Source of the DNA: a virus
Direction: 5' to 3' (one strand)
IMG/VR virus record: IMGVR_UViG_3300038856_000054
Location: 1 to 39,581 of that record
Length of the DNA: 39,581 nucleotides
The translations under genes and the position numbers were made by a program. This document shows positions 13,466 to 19,875 of the stretch, piece by piece; within the stretch, counting starts at the first letter, position 1; the number at the start of each line of letters is the position of its first letter. The notes beneath the pieces were generated by a model. It ran no database searches. It saw nothing but the letters and a program-made list of their open reading frames with translations, and was not told the origin of the DNA.

Positions 13466-13779
13466 GCTTGCTTTCGGCGCGTCTTGTCGCGATCCCACTC
13501 CTCCGCCTTCACGACGTCGGTTTCATCTTCGCTCAAGTAGCTGCCGGACTGCGGCCCCTTGGTGATGTGCCTGGTGTAGATCTGCCACACGCAGCGATCG
13601 ACCGGCACGGCGCGGTTGTTGCCCTTCTCGGTGCGCTCGATTCGGTGCTGGTGGATGACCTGGATCGATTTCGACATTTCGCGGCGGCACCCCAGCCGCT
13701 TGCATGCGGGGCACTCGCCCACGATCAGGTTGCGTGCTGGGGCCCATCCGACCCCCATCTTTGTGTAGTCGACGTTCAT
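13462..13779 (-). CDS. Hypothetical protein with CPACxxxxC motif, 105 aa
   Basis: ATG at 13779 overlaps the previous stop (TGATG). An N-terminal segment carries GECPACKRLGCRREM, a possible zinc knuckle, followed by a strand-rich core (SIQVIHQHRIERTEKGNNRA, CVWQIYTRHITKG) and a highly charged C-terminus. No family is recognised. Confidence 0.65.
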   Translation of the reverse strand: MNVDYTKMGVGWAPARNLIVGECPACKRLGCRREMSKSIQVIHQHRIERTEKGNNRAVPVDRCVWQIYTRHITKGPQSGSYLSEDETDVVKAEEWDRDKTRRKQA

Positions 13780-14048
13780 CAGTCATCTCCCAATTGCGCC
13801 ATCGTGTCCTGTAGCGCCGCGAGCGCCGTGCACTCGTACTGCGTGCGCTCGAGCGAGCCGCTCCAGTGCCCCTTGGCGTGCGCGCCGCCGCATCCCATCA
13901 CCACATACCCCGGGCGCCTTCTGCTGTGCCCCGGGCAAAAAACGACAAGCCGCAACACCCCGACTTTGGCAAACACCTCTGTCGAGTCCATGCGCAGCCA
14001 CTGGGCCCGTAGCGGGTAGCGGGGCGGCAGGTGCAGCACGCCACCCAT
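13779..14048 (-). CDS. C-terminal frame of a frame-switching gene pair, 89 aa
   Basis: Over 13783-14048 this frame, not the frame of the longer gene upstream, reads like protein: VGVLRLVVFCPGHSRRRPGY, then VVMGCGGAHAKGHWSGS, then a helix to LGDD. ATG at 14048 lies 3 nt after an in-frame TGA and has no ribosome site. It may therefore be the continuation of the 14325 gene after a +1 shift near 14048, or an internally started overlapping gene. The ATG of the 13779 gene overlaps its stop, as usual for genuine gene ends here. Confidence 0.5.
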   Translation of the reverse strand: MGGVLHLPPRYPLRAQWLRMDSTEVFAKVGVLRLVVFCPGHSRRRPGYVVMGCGGAHAKGHWSGSLERTQYECTALAALQDTMAQLGDD

Positions 14049-14325
14049 TGGTCATGAACCAGTGAAGATCGCGCACCCATTCTCGGGCGTCGTCGTCGAT
14101 GCATTCACAGTCCCGCAGGTGGTGCCCGATGTAGCACGTCTGCATCTGTCGCCCGTTGGCAGGGTAGTCCGCCATGATGGCCGCCACCTCGACGAAGAAT
14201 CGCGCTTGCCCATCATCGTTCATTTCGCAGAACGCTTCCGCGATATCCCGCACCGACAGCTCCACGGTAACGGTGCGCTCCATGACGATGGGCGGTTGTG
14301 CCGCCAGAGTTTTCTCACGCGCCAT
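13783..14325 (-). CDS. Hypothetical protein; N-terminal frame of frame-switching pair
   Basis: ATG at 14325 follows GAGGAG and overlaps the previous stop by 11 nt. Residues 1-92 are convincing: VTVELSVRDIAEAFCEMNDD, RFFVEVAAIMADYP, CYIGHHLRDCECIDDDARE and WVRDLHWFM. After ~residue 92 the frame continues open to 13783 but turns into Ala/Arg/Gly-rich sequence typical of an out-of-frame shadow, while the +1 frame becomes protein-like. Either the annotated tail is spurious because of an indel, or the real product uses a +1 shift. The N-terminal domain is of unknown function. Confidence 0.55.
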   Translation of the reverse strand: MAREKTLAAQPPIVMERTVTVELSVRDIAEAFCEMNDDGQARFFVEVAAIMADYPANGRQMQTCYIGHHLRDCECIDDDAREWVRDLHWFMTNGWRAAPAAPLPATGPVAAHGLDRGVCQSRGVAACRFLPGAQQKAPGVCGDGMRRRARQGALERLARAHAVRVHGARGATGHDGAIGR

Positions 14326-14713
14326 CGGACCGCTCCTCGTCCAGAAGCGCCCTCGCCTGTGCAGCATGACCGCGCATCTCGGCCGCCTTGGCATCGAATC
14401 GCTCGGCCATGTGCGCCTTGGTGGCGATGAAATCGCCGATCGCCGCTGCGCGCGTGGTGTGCCCATCCGCGAGATCGATTACCCGTAGAGAGAGCCTGGG
14501 CGAATAGGAATGCAGCAGATAGGTCTGCGGGCGCTCGCGCGCCCAACGGCTTTCCGCGCGCACTTGCCCCGTGAAGGCCTCGTAACAGAACCACAGCTTG
14601 ACCGGGTAGCCCGCTGGCTCGCACGCGCCGCCCGGGTCATCGCGTCCCGAGCAGGCCCGACCGTCGGCGTACGGGTCGCCGCAATGCACACACTTCGTAT
14701 CGGGTCTAGCCAC
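14315..14713 (-). CDS. Hypothetical protein with Cys motif, 132 aa (GTG start)
   Basis: GTG at 14713 overlaps the previous stop by 8 nt. The N-terminus has KCVHCGDPYADGRACSGRDD and a following C, possibly a zinc site. A middle beta-rich part (YPVKLWFCYEAFTGQV, LSLRVIDLADGHTTR) is followed by a helical C-terminus (DAKAAEMRGHAAQARALLDE). No family is recognised. Confidence 0.65.
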   Translation of the reverse strand: MARPDTKCVHCGDPYADGRACSGRDDPGGACEPAGYPVKLWFCYEAFTGQVRAESRWARERPQTYLLHSYSPRLSLRVIDLADGHTTRAAAIGDFIATKAHMAERFDAKAAEMRGHAAQARALLDEERSDGA

Positions 14714-15044
14714 GACTGGTCTCCTTCGCGCGCCGCTCGGCGCTCTGCTGCATTGCCCGCCACTTGGCCGCCACGCGCGGGAATGCGGGATGCCGCACGT
14801 AGCTCGACAGATCGCCGCCGCGCGTCAGGGCCGCGAGCATCTGATTCATGAGCGCGATCTCGTCGAGCCCGAAGCTGTTGCTGGCCCCGTGGCGCGCGAT
14901 GTGCCCGCGGTACAGCCGCCCGTCCGCGCAGACGCGGCGCGTGTGCCCGCTGCGGCGAGCCTTGGCGTGCTGCTCGAACCCGAGGTGGCAGAGCCGGCAG
15001 ACGCCGTGCACGTGCGGGGGCCGGTCGGATGCGCGGTCAGCCAT
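14706..15044 (-). CDS. HNH-like or zinc small protein, 112 aa
   Basis: ATG at 15044 overlaps the repressor stop by 8 nt. The N-terminal third has HVHGVCRLCHLGFEQHAKAR and a later HTRRVCADG, with Cys/His spacing that could bind one zinc. The C-terminal part is helical (LDEIALMNQMLAALTRGGDL, AAKWRAMQQSAERR). It lacks a convincing HNH catalytic core, so function is left open. Confidence 0.6.
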   Translation of the reverse strand: MADRASDRPPHVHGVCRLCHLGFEQHAKARRSGHTRRVCADGRLYRGHIARHGASNSFGLDEIALMNQMLAALTRGGDLSSYVRHPAFPRVAAKWRAMQQSAERRAKETSRG

Positions 15045-15258
15045 CGGCCCGCTCCTCGCTGCCCTGGTACCAGCACGCCGCGGGGATGCCGTAGACGCGC
15101 TCGATGCCGGCCGCTACGCGCCCCGTAGGGCGCCGCCCGCCCTCGATGGCACTCAGGGTGTCTGGCGTGCATCCGACCGCCCTGGCGGCCTCCTGGAGCT
15201 TCTGACGGGCCCTGTGACGCGCCACCAGCAGCCGCTCGTGCGGATTGAGTTCTTCCAT
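15037..15258 (-). CDS. XRE-type helix-turn-helix repressor, probably leaderless
   Basis: This 73-residue regulator is a single HTH domain: LLVARHRARQKLQEAARAVG, then CTPDTLSAIEGGRRPTG as the turn and recognition helix, then RVYGIP. Such domains bind operators as dimers. It is divergent from the rightward operon and first in the leftward operon, the place of a lambda-like repressor or Cro. ATG at 15258 is favoured over ATG 15267, because the -10 box overlaps the latter and the predicted transcript begins at or next to 15258. No dimerisation or RecA-cleavage domain is present, so it is unlike full-length CI. Confidence 0.75.
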   Translation of the reverse strand: MEELNPHERLLVARHRARQKLQEAARAVGCTPDTLSAIEGGRRPTGRVAAGIERVYGIPAACWYQGSEERADG

Positions 15259-15265
15259 GGTGCCC

Positions 15266-15293
15266 ATTATGCCGGAAACGCAGGTGCCAGCAA
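15266..15293 (-). promoter_or_regulatory. Predicted leftward early promoter
   Basis: On the minus strand TTGCTG (15293-15288) and CATAAT (15271-15266) are separated by 16 bp. The predicted start falls at about 15258, the A of the repressor ATG, giving a leaderless mRNA like that of lambda cI from PRM. The interval to the rightward promoter (15294-15341) is the likely operator. An inverted ACGCA/TGCGT pair lies at 15278-15282 and 15319-15323 but is too short to be decisive. Confidence 0.5.
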
Positions 15294-15341
15294 GCCCTCC
15301 CGGTACGGAATGAGAAAATGCGTGGGCGGCGTCGGATTTCC

Positions 15342-15370
15342 TGGACACGCTACCCCCACCGCGCTACATT
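15342..15370 (+). promoter_or_regulatory. Predicted rightward early promoter
   Basis: TGGACA (15342-15347) and TACATT (15365-15370) are spaced by 17 bp, matching the consensus at 5/6 and 4/6 positions. Transcription would start near 15377, about 30 nt before the first gene, whose ribosome site AGGAGGA is at 15394-15400. Confidence 0.55.
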
Positions 15371-15408
15371 CATCTTGTCGGCACGGAGCCGGCAGGAGGA
15401 CAGAGACC

Positions 15409-15648
15409 ATGAGCACGAATCAAGCAGCAGACAGCTGGGCGCAGTCACAGGCAACCGCACGACAGATCGTCGACGCACTCGACATGCAGGACGGCGAACT
15501 CATCTGCTCGTGGGCCAGCGAGCGCGAGGATGAGACGCAGCTCGACTGCGGCGAGCAGGTCGCGGCCGAGATCCGCAGCTTGCTGCCGGACGGCTGGACC
15601 GCCGACACCGACGAGGACGGGCTCGTTCTGCGCCGCACCAAGGACTGA
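15409..15648 (+). CDS. First gene of rightward operon, acidic 79 aa
   Basis: ATG at 15409 sits 8 nt after AGGAGGA, the clearest ribosome site in the window. The acidic product (ARQIVDALDMQDGELICSWA, EREDETQLDCGEQ, LLPDGWTADTDEDGLVLRRT) has no HTH and no recognised family. By position it corresponds to Cro or an antiterminator in other phages, and it is followed by two GC-rich stem-loops. That is suggestive of control of read-through, but no evidence supports a specific role. Confidence 0.75.
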   Translation: MSTNQAADSWAQSQATARQIVDALDMQDGELICSWASEREDETQLDCGEQVAAEIRSLLPDGWTADTDEDGLVLRRTKD

Positions 15649-15669
15649 CCCACGCACCCGCCGCACCCC

Positions 15670-15719
15670 GCCCCGCCCTGCATAGCTCGGCGGGGCTGAG
15701 GCGGTAGGGGCACGGCCCC
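15670..15719 (+). terminator. GC-rich stem-loops after the first rightward gene
   Basis: GCCCCGCC/GGCGGGGC forms a perfect 8-bp stem with an 11-nt loop (15670-15696). GGGGC/GCCCC with a 3-nt loop follows (15707-15719). No T tract is present. They occupy the gap between the first and second genes of the operon and could act as an attenuator or factor-dependent stop, comparable in place to lambda tR1. Confidence 0.45.
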
Positions 15720-15731
15720 GGGAGGATTGAG

Positions 15732-15992
15732 ATGACCACACCACGCATTTACGAGACCGAGCGCGACCGGCAGAAGCGCCGCTACGCCTGCGACCTGGAG
15801 CGCGCCCAGATGGCGGCAGACCGCGCGTGCGAGTACCTGCGCGGTACCGTGGACGAGCTGGACGCGATGATGGAGCGCGCCGAGCAGCAGCCCGCAGACC
15901 GCCGCGAGGAAGCGCTCCGGCAGGCTGTCGCGTACGCGCGTGCGTCGTTTTTGGAGGCCGCCCAGGACCTGGAGGAGGGCACGACGCCATGA
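15732..15992 (+). CDS. Helical protein, 86 aa
   Basis: ATG at 15732 follows GGAGGA. The whole product is predicted helical and charged (YETERDRQKRRYACDLERAQ, then ADRACEYLRGTVDELDAMME, then REEALRQAVAYARASFLEAA), probably a coiled coil. No family. It overlaps the next gene by 4 nt (ATGA). Confidence 0.7.
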   Translation: MTTPRIYETERDRQKRRYACDLERAQMAADRACEYLRGTVDELDAMMERAEQQPADRREEALRQAVAYARASFLEAAQDLEEGTTP

Positions 15993-16453
15993 GCATCCAG
16001 ACCATGAGGCTACCGACCGCGACCGTGGCGGACCTGTGGCGCTGGGGCCCCTGCGGCGGGCAGGACCGCTGGGGCGAGCTGGTCGACAGCTACGAGCCCG
16101 AGCCCTGGACCGCAATCGACGTGCTGGACTACCGCACGCTACCGCGACGGTGGGTCAGCGACGCGGATCGGCTGTGGGTCGTGCTGCGGCCCGATCTGGT
16201 TCCAGGGCGAGTGCTGCACGAGTTCGCGTGCGTCTGTGCCGAGCGTGCGCTGACCCGGGAGCGTGAGGCCGGGCGCGAGCCAGACCCGCGGACCTGGGCG
16301 GCCATCACGGTCAAGCGACGCTGGCTATGTGGCGAGGCGACTGACGTGGAGCTGGCCGCCGCCAGGGACGCCGCCAGGGCCGCCGAACGGGCGCAGCAGG
16401 TGCGGGACCTGCGGAGACTGCTGCGGCAGTGGAGAGACGGGTGGGGACGATGA
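15989..16453 (+). CDS. Protein with phage 'putative immunity' helical motif, 154 aa
   Basis: The C-terminal half has the pattern seen in a widespread group of small phage proteins labelled putative immunity proteins: FACVCAERALTREREAGREP, DPRTWAAITVKRRWLCGEAT, VELAAARDAARAAERAQQVR. The N-terminal half contains WGPCGGQDRWGELV and two strand-like segments. The label immunity is inherited from annotation practice and is not proof of function. ATG at 15989 overlaps the previous stop. Confidence 0.65.
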   Translation: MSIQTMRLPTATVADLWRWGPCGGQDRWGELVDSYEPEPWTAIDVLDYRTLPRRWVSDADRLWVVLRPDLVPGRVLHEFACVCAERALTREREAGREPDPRTWAAITVKRRWLCGEATDVELAAARDAARAAERAQQVRDLRRLLRQWRDGWGR

Positions 16454-16809
16454 GAACGCCAGACAACATCTGCCCGCACCCGGACTGCGGCAGGCCGGTC
16501 CGCTCGCGCGACGACTCCGTGGTAGACCTGCTGCGTCGCGAGGTCTGGCACCGGCGCTGCGCAGCGAAGGCGAACGTCAACACACAGCTTGTGGTCGAGC
16601 CCGCCGGGGTCGAGGACACGGACGCCATTCCCCCGGCGCCCCCCTCCCCCGGCGGGCCGTCCTCCTACAGGGACGCGCTGATGATGATTCGCGCCCTGGC
16701 AACAGATCAGCTCGCCATGCATCAAAACAACGGCGATCCGCTCGACGTCACGGGCCGTCTAGATGCGATCCTGAACGAGTGCGAAGCAGCGCTACGGGGG
16801 CAGCCATGA
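16450..16809 (+). CDS. Zinc-knuckle protein, 119 aa
   Basis: The N-terminus has NICPHPDCGRPVRSRDDSVV and a later WHRRCAAK, giving a C-x4-C...C/H zinc candidate. A Pro-rich linker follows, and then a helical C-terminus (YRDALMMIRALATDQLAMHQ, LDAILNECEAALRG). The start overlaps the previous stop (ATGA). No family is recognised. Confidence 0.65.
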   Translation: MRTPDNICPHPDCGRPVRSRDDSVVDLLRREVWHRRCAAKANVNTQLVVEPAGVEDTDAIPPAPPSPGGPSSYRDALMMIRALATDQLAMHQNNGDPLDVTGRLDAILNECEAALRGQP

Positions 16810-17015
16810 CTGAGCCCGCACAGCCGCCCACCACCGTGCTGGACGAATACGATGACCTGTGCGCTCGGGCGCGCATGACCGACTGCCCGACGTGCGACGG
16901 CGAGCGCATCATGCCTAGCAGGTGGCGCTACGATTGGAGCGTTGGGCGGCCCGCGCCCGAGCAATGCACGACGTGCAACGGAACCGGCGCAGTGCCGGTG
17001 GAGGACGACGAGTGA
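16806..17015 (+). CDS. DnaJ-type zinc-ribbon microprotein, 69 aa
   Basis: It has CPTCDGERIMPSRWRYDWSV and, 25 residues later, CTTCNGTGAVPVEDDE. These two CxxCxG units form a DnaJ-like zinc site. The acidic N-terminus (LDEYDDLCARARMT) is helical. It directly precedes the annealing protein (GTGA overlap), so it may assist it, but the function is unknown. Confidence 0.7.
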   Translation: MTEPAQPPTTVLDEYDDLCARARMTDCPTCDGERIMPSRWRYDWSVGRPAPEQCTTCNGTGAVPVEDDE

Positions 17016-17698
17016 GCGAGCCCGACACCACAGACACGCTGGAGCGCCTTGCCCGCGTCGCCGCCATGATCGGCAAGTTGGCCAAGGACAAAACCAACAA
17101 GCACAGCAACTACAGCTATCTCAGCGAGGAGGCGATCAAGACCGCCATCAATCACCACCTGCCGGAAGGCGGGGCGTGGCATGACTCAGTGCGATTCGAG
17201 ATCGTCAGCGACGAATGGGTGAAGGGCAAGCAGGGCGACGAGAACCTGATCAAGGTGCGCGCCACCGTCACCTTCGGAGAGCACGCCTACGAGGGGTTGG
17301 GCGCCGGCATCGATTACCGAGACAAGGCGCTCATGAAGGCGCAGACCGCCGCCATCCGCGAGGCGTGGAAGAATGTGTTCGTGATCGCTGGAGGCGGAGA
17401 CCCGGAGGCGGACAGCGAACGCGACGGCGATCGCGTCAACAGCGGACGCGCCCAGGAGGGGCCGCGCGACGCGCCCAGGCGCAGCGGCACCAGCGGCACG
17501 ATCAACTTCGGCAAGTACAAGGGCCGCAAGTGGGCGGACGTTCCGGGCAACTACCTCGAATGGCTGCTGAGCAAGAGCGACAAGCCCGGCATCATCAGCG
17601 CCGCGCAAAGCGAGATGGAACGCCGCCGAACGTCCACGACTGCCGACAGCGGCGACGATGGCCCGCCTCCACCCGATGACGACGATATCCCTTATTAG
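17012..17698 (+). CDS. ERF-type ssDNA annealing protein with DUF3820-like tail
   Basis: GTG at 17012 overlaps the previous stop. Residues ~10-130 follow the ERF layout: LARVAAMIGKLAKDKTNKHS, YSYLSEEAIKTAINHHLPE, a strand-rich core (RATVTFGEHAYEGLGAGIDY) and RDKALMKAQTAAIREAWKNV. ERF proteins anneal complementary single strands in recombination and circularisation of phage DNA. A charged linker (~135-160) leads to INFGKYKGRKWADVPGNYLE and WLLSKSD (~164-188), the hallmark of DUF3820-like modules found in other phage recombination and nuclease proteins. The C-terminus is acidic (PPPDDDDIPY), as in single-strand binding proteins, suggesting partner recruitment. Confidence 0.8.
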   Translation: MSEPDTTDTLERLARVAAMIGKLAKDKTNKHSNYSYLSEEAIKTAINHHLPEGGAWHDSVRFEIVSDEWVKGKQGDENLIKVRATVTFGEHAYEGLGAGIDYRDKALMKAQTAAIREAWKNVFVIAGGGDPEADSERDGDRVNSGRAQEGPRDAPRRSGTSGTINFGKYKGRKWADVPGNYLEWLLSKSDKPGIISAAQSEMERRRTSTTADSGDDGPPPPDDDDIPY

Positions 17699-17806
17699 CC
17701 TGTGCGAGACCCCAAACGAGCAACCCGAAACCTACAGATAGCCGCCCGGCTCCACGACGATCTGCATGTCGACCCATGGGGCCTGAGCGGCGAGGAGACT
17801 AGAGCC

Positions 17807-18019
17807 ATGACCGACAAGACCACACCCAAGAGCAACAGGCCGCCCGCGAGCTTCCGGGCACGATTCGACCGCATCGCGCAATCCCTGAACAACCTGGCGG
17901 CCGACGCCGCCAAGGCGGGCGACGCGCGCGTGCTGCAGGCCGCCATGGAGCTGGCCGAGCTGGTGCGCAGCAAGGGCGGCGACTGCACGGGCGGGCGCGC
18001 TACCCCGGCGAGCGAGTGA
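17807..18019 (+). CDS. Small helical protein, 70 aa
   Basis: ATG at 17807 has GAGGAG 9 nt upstream, so a GTG at 17702 in the same frame is unlikely to be the start. A basic, Pro-rich N-terminus is followed by helices (ARFDRIAQSLNNLAADAAKA, VLQAAMELAELVRS). No family. The gap 17699-17806 holds nothing else that I can support. Confidence 0.65.
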   Translation: MTDKTTPKSNRPPASFRARFDRIAQSLNNLAADAAKAGDARVLQAAMELAELVRSKGGDCTGGRATPASE

Positions 18020-18402
18020 TGGAACAGGGCACGCGAGAGTTGGCCCGCGTCACAAGCGCCGATATCGGCGAGGTGTACAACGGCATGGTCGGGCTGTGCG
18101 CATGCTTCGAGTACGATGACGGCGCCGGTGGACAGTGCCTGACGGGCTACTTCCTGGACGCCGCCATGGTGGTTCGCTTCATGAACGCGATGGGCTCGCT
18201 GAGCCTGGCGAAGTGCGTCGGCAAGTCCTGCTGGGTGACGCACACCCATAGCAAGATCCTCAAGGTGGAGCCGCTCCACAAACAGGACGGGGTGCCGTTC
18301 GACGTGATGGAGTGGGAACGATGGACGCAGGAACGCAACGAGGTCCTGCCCACCTGCTACGCGGACCTCGAAGGCCGCCCGAGGCGCGACAATGACGCGT
18401 GA
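18019..18402 (+). CDS. Conserved-type phage hypothetical, 127 aa
   Basis: ATG at 18019 overlaps the previous stop (TGATG); GTG at 18016 is an alternative. The sequence follows the plan of small phage proteins with a two-layer fold: GMVGLCACFEYDDGAGGQCL, TGYFLDAAMVVRFMNAMG, then LAKCVGKSCWVTHTHSKILK and a Trp-rich end (WERWTQERNEVLP). Cys residues are scattered rather than in pairs. Function is unknown. Confidence 0.65.
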   Translation: MEQGTRELARVTSADIGEVYNGMVGLCACFEYDDGAGGQCLTGYFLDAAMVVRFMNAMGSLSLAKCVGKSCWVTHTHSKILKVEPLHKQDGVPFDVMEWERWTQERNEVLPTCYADLEGRPRRDNDA

Positions 18403-18493
18403 CCTCTGGCTCTGGCTGTCGGTCGGCGGCGCTATCGCGATCACGGTAGGCGGCGCGATGGCGCTGCTGGGCGCGTACCTGGAGTGCATCTAA
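18392..18493 (+). CDS. 33-residue membrane microprotein
   Basis: ATG at 18392 overlaps the previous gene and its TAA overlaps the next ATG (TAATG). The product MTRDLWLWLSVGGAIAITVG and the following GAMALLGAYLECI form a single hydrophobic span of about 22 residues with a short charged N-terminus and a C-terminal Glu-Cys. Both overlaps follow the local pattern, which makes it credible despite its size. Possible roles are superinfection exclusion, a mini-holin or a membrane anchor for a partner; none is shown. Confidence 0.6.
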   Translation: MTRDLWLWLSVGGAIAITVGGAMALLGAYLECI

Positions 18494-18672
18494 TGAGCGA
18501 GCTGAAAGAGTTCACCGTGTATCGAGACCTGTGGTTGCGCGGCAAGGGCCCGGATGCGAGCGGGCTGCTGACGGGCTATGGCATGTGCTGTCTGGGCTTC
18601 GCGTGCCACGCAGCAGGTGTGCCCATGGACCGACTGCGAAGCTGCGAACTGCCGGTAAACCTGGGTGGATGA
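18493..18672 (+). CDS. Truncated CCLG-type phage protein, 59 aa
   Basis: The start overlaps the stop of the membrane microprotein. Residues ~1-40 (EFTVYRDLWLRGKGPDASGL, TGYGMCCLGFACHAAG) match the N-terminus of a common phage family that normally runs on for another 60-100 residues to a ND.G.SF-type C-terminus. Here the frame stops after ELPVNLGG, so it is either a natural short form or has lost its C-terminal half. Confidence 0.6.
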   Translation: MSELKEFTVYRDLWLRGKGPDASGLLTGYGMCCLGFACHAAGVPMDRLRSCELPVNLGG

Positions 18673-19657
18673 CGTGTGGACGGTGACCGAAAGCGACTGG
18701 CTCGGATACTCGCGGACGGATGGGGTGGGCGTGGTGCTGGTGACGCAACTGCGTCCAGAACACGCCGCATCCCTCCGCGCCGCCCTCGCGCGCCCCGAGC
18801 CCGCCACCCCGACGTGCGACCACTGCGACGCGCCCGCGATCGAATCCGTGCTGGACCACGTGTGCGGCGCCCGCATCGACTACTGCCCGGAGCATGCGCC
18901 TGACCCGACAACCACTGCGCATGAGTCGTGGTGCGCGCTCCATACCGACCCTGAGCGCGGTGAATGCGACTGTCGCGATGAGCCCTTCGAGCCTCCGCTC
19001 CCCAAGGCTGTGCGCATCGCTGACGTGGGCCTGAGCGACGAGCAGATCGAGGCCGCGGTCGAGCAGGGCAACCGCGACCGCTTTGGTGGGCCCGCCGAGC
19101 CGAGCCGCGAGGAGCCCGCCGACCTGGAGCCCATCCGCGCGATATTGCGCGAAGTCGCGGATGGCGGCTGGCAGAATGCGGATGGCGTGCCCATCCCGCC
19201 CGCGTCTGCACGTGCGGCCCTCGCGACACTGGAGCCCGCCGAGCCGAGCCGCGAGGAGCCCCGCGATAAAGGCGGCACTGAGGCAATCCTCCAGGACATG
19301 GAGCGCTCTGGTGGATGTTGGCGCGAGTACGCTGCGCACTTCCGCCGCGAACGCGAGGAGCTGGAGCGCGCCCTGGAGGCAGAGGAACGGTGCGCCCAGG
19401 AAAGCGGCGGCATCCTGTCGGACGTGTGCGATATCGCTTTCGGCGACTACGATCGGGCGGCTGTGCATGGCTACCATGGCATCCTGGAGCGCGTGCGGGA
19501 GATGGTCACCGAACGCGAGGAGCTGGTCGCGACGCTGCGGGAGCTGCGGGACGAGGCGTCGGCCTATGCGCGCAAGGACGGGGTCGCAGCGATCATGTGG
19601 AATGGCTCCGCACTAGCCTACACCCGCGTCCTGCAACTGCTCGGAGTCGACGAATGA
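18665..19657 (+). CDS. Modular Cys/coiled-coil protein, 330 aa
   Basis: GTG at 18665 overlaps the previous stop by 8 nt. It is the largest protein of the rightward operon. N-terminal ~45 residues: WTVTESDWLGYSRTDGVGVV, strand-rich. A Cys-rich part follows (CDHCDAPAIESVLDHVCGAR, later CALHTDPERGECDC). Two acidic AEPSREEP repeats are encoded by an exact 28-bp direct repeat (19090-19117 and 19234-19261). The C-terminal half is coiled coil (FRREREELERALEAEERCAQ, VREMVTEREELVATLRELRD). No family is recognised; a scaffold or adaptor is plausible. Confidence 0.65.
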   Translation: MDDVWTVTESDWLGYSRTDGVGVVLVTQLRPEHAASLRAALARPEPATPTCDHCDAPAIESVLDHVCGARIDYCPEHAPDPTTTAHESWCALHTDPERGECDCRDEPFEPPLPKAVRIADVGLSDEQIEAAVEQGNRDRFGGPAEPSREEPADLEPIRAILREVADGGWQNADGVPIPPASARAALATLEPAEPSREEPRDKGGTEAILQDMERSGGCWREYAAHFRREREELERALEAEERCAQESGGILSDVCDIAFGDYDRAAVHGYHGILERVREMVTEREELVATLRELRDEASAYARKDGVAAIMWNGSALAYTRVLQLLGVDE

Positions 19658-19875
19658 GTGAGCCACGAGTGCATCTAGCGGGGCCGTTCGCTAACGGCCT
19701 TCAGTTTTGTGTGGACTGCGGAGAAGTGTTGGCCGATTACCGTGACGTGGGCTATCCGGCGGATCAGCCGCCCCCGGCGGGATGGGAGCCTGGCAGGCTG
19801 GTACTGGTGGCTGGCAATAGCAAACGGGTGTGCGACGAACACGAAGGCGTCCCATGCACGGAATCTATCCAATGA
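19654..19875 (+). CDS. Small zinc-ribbon protein, 73 aa
   Basis: ATG at 19654 overlaps the previous stop (ATGA). It contains NGLQFCVDCGEVLADYRDVG and, 35 residues later, KRVCDEHEGVPC, a possible four-ligand zinc site. Function unknown. Its TGA overlaps the ATG of the lipoprotein gene. Confidence 0.65.
   Translation: MSEPRVHLAGPFANGLQFCVDCGEVLADYRDVGYPADQPPPAGWEPGRLVLVAGNSKRVCDEHEGVPCTESIQ

Noticed and set aside
19088-19262. 28-bp direct repeat as an attachment or recombination site
   Set aside because: Both copies encode the same AEPSREEP peptide in frame, so a coding duplication explains them. No recombinase gene is nearby.
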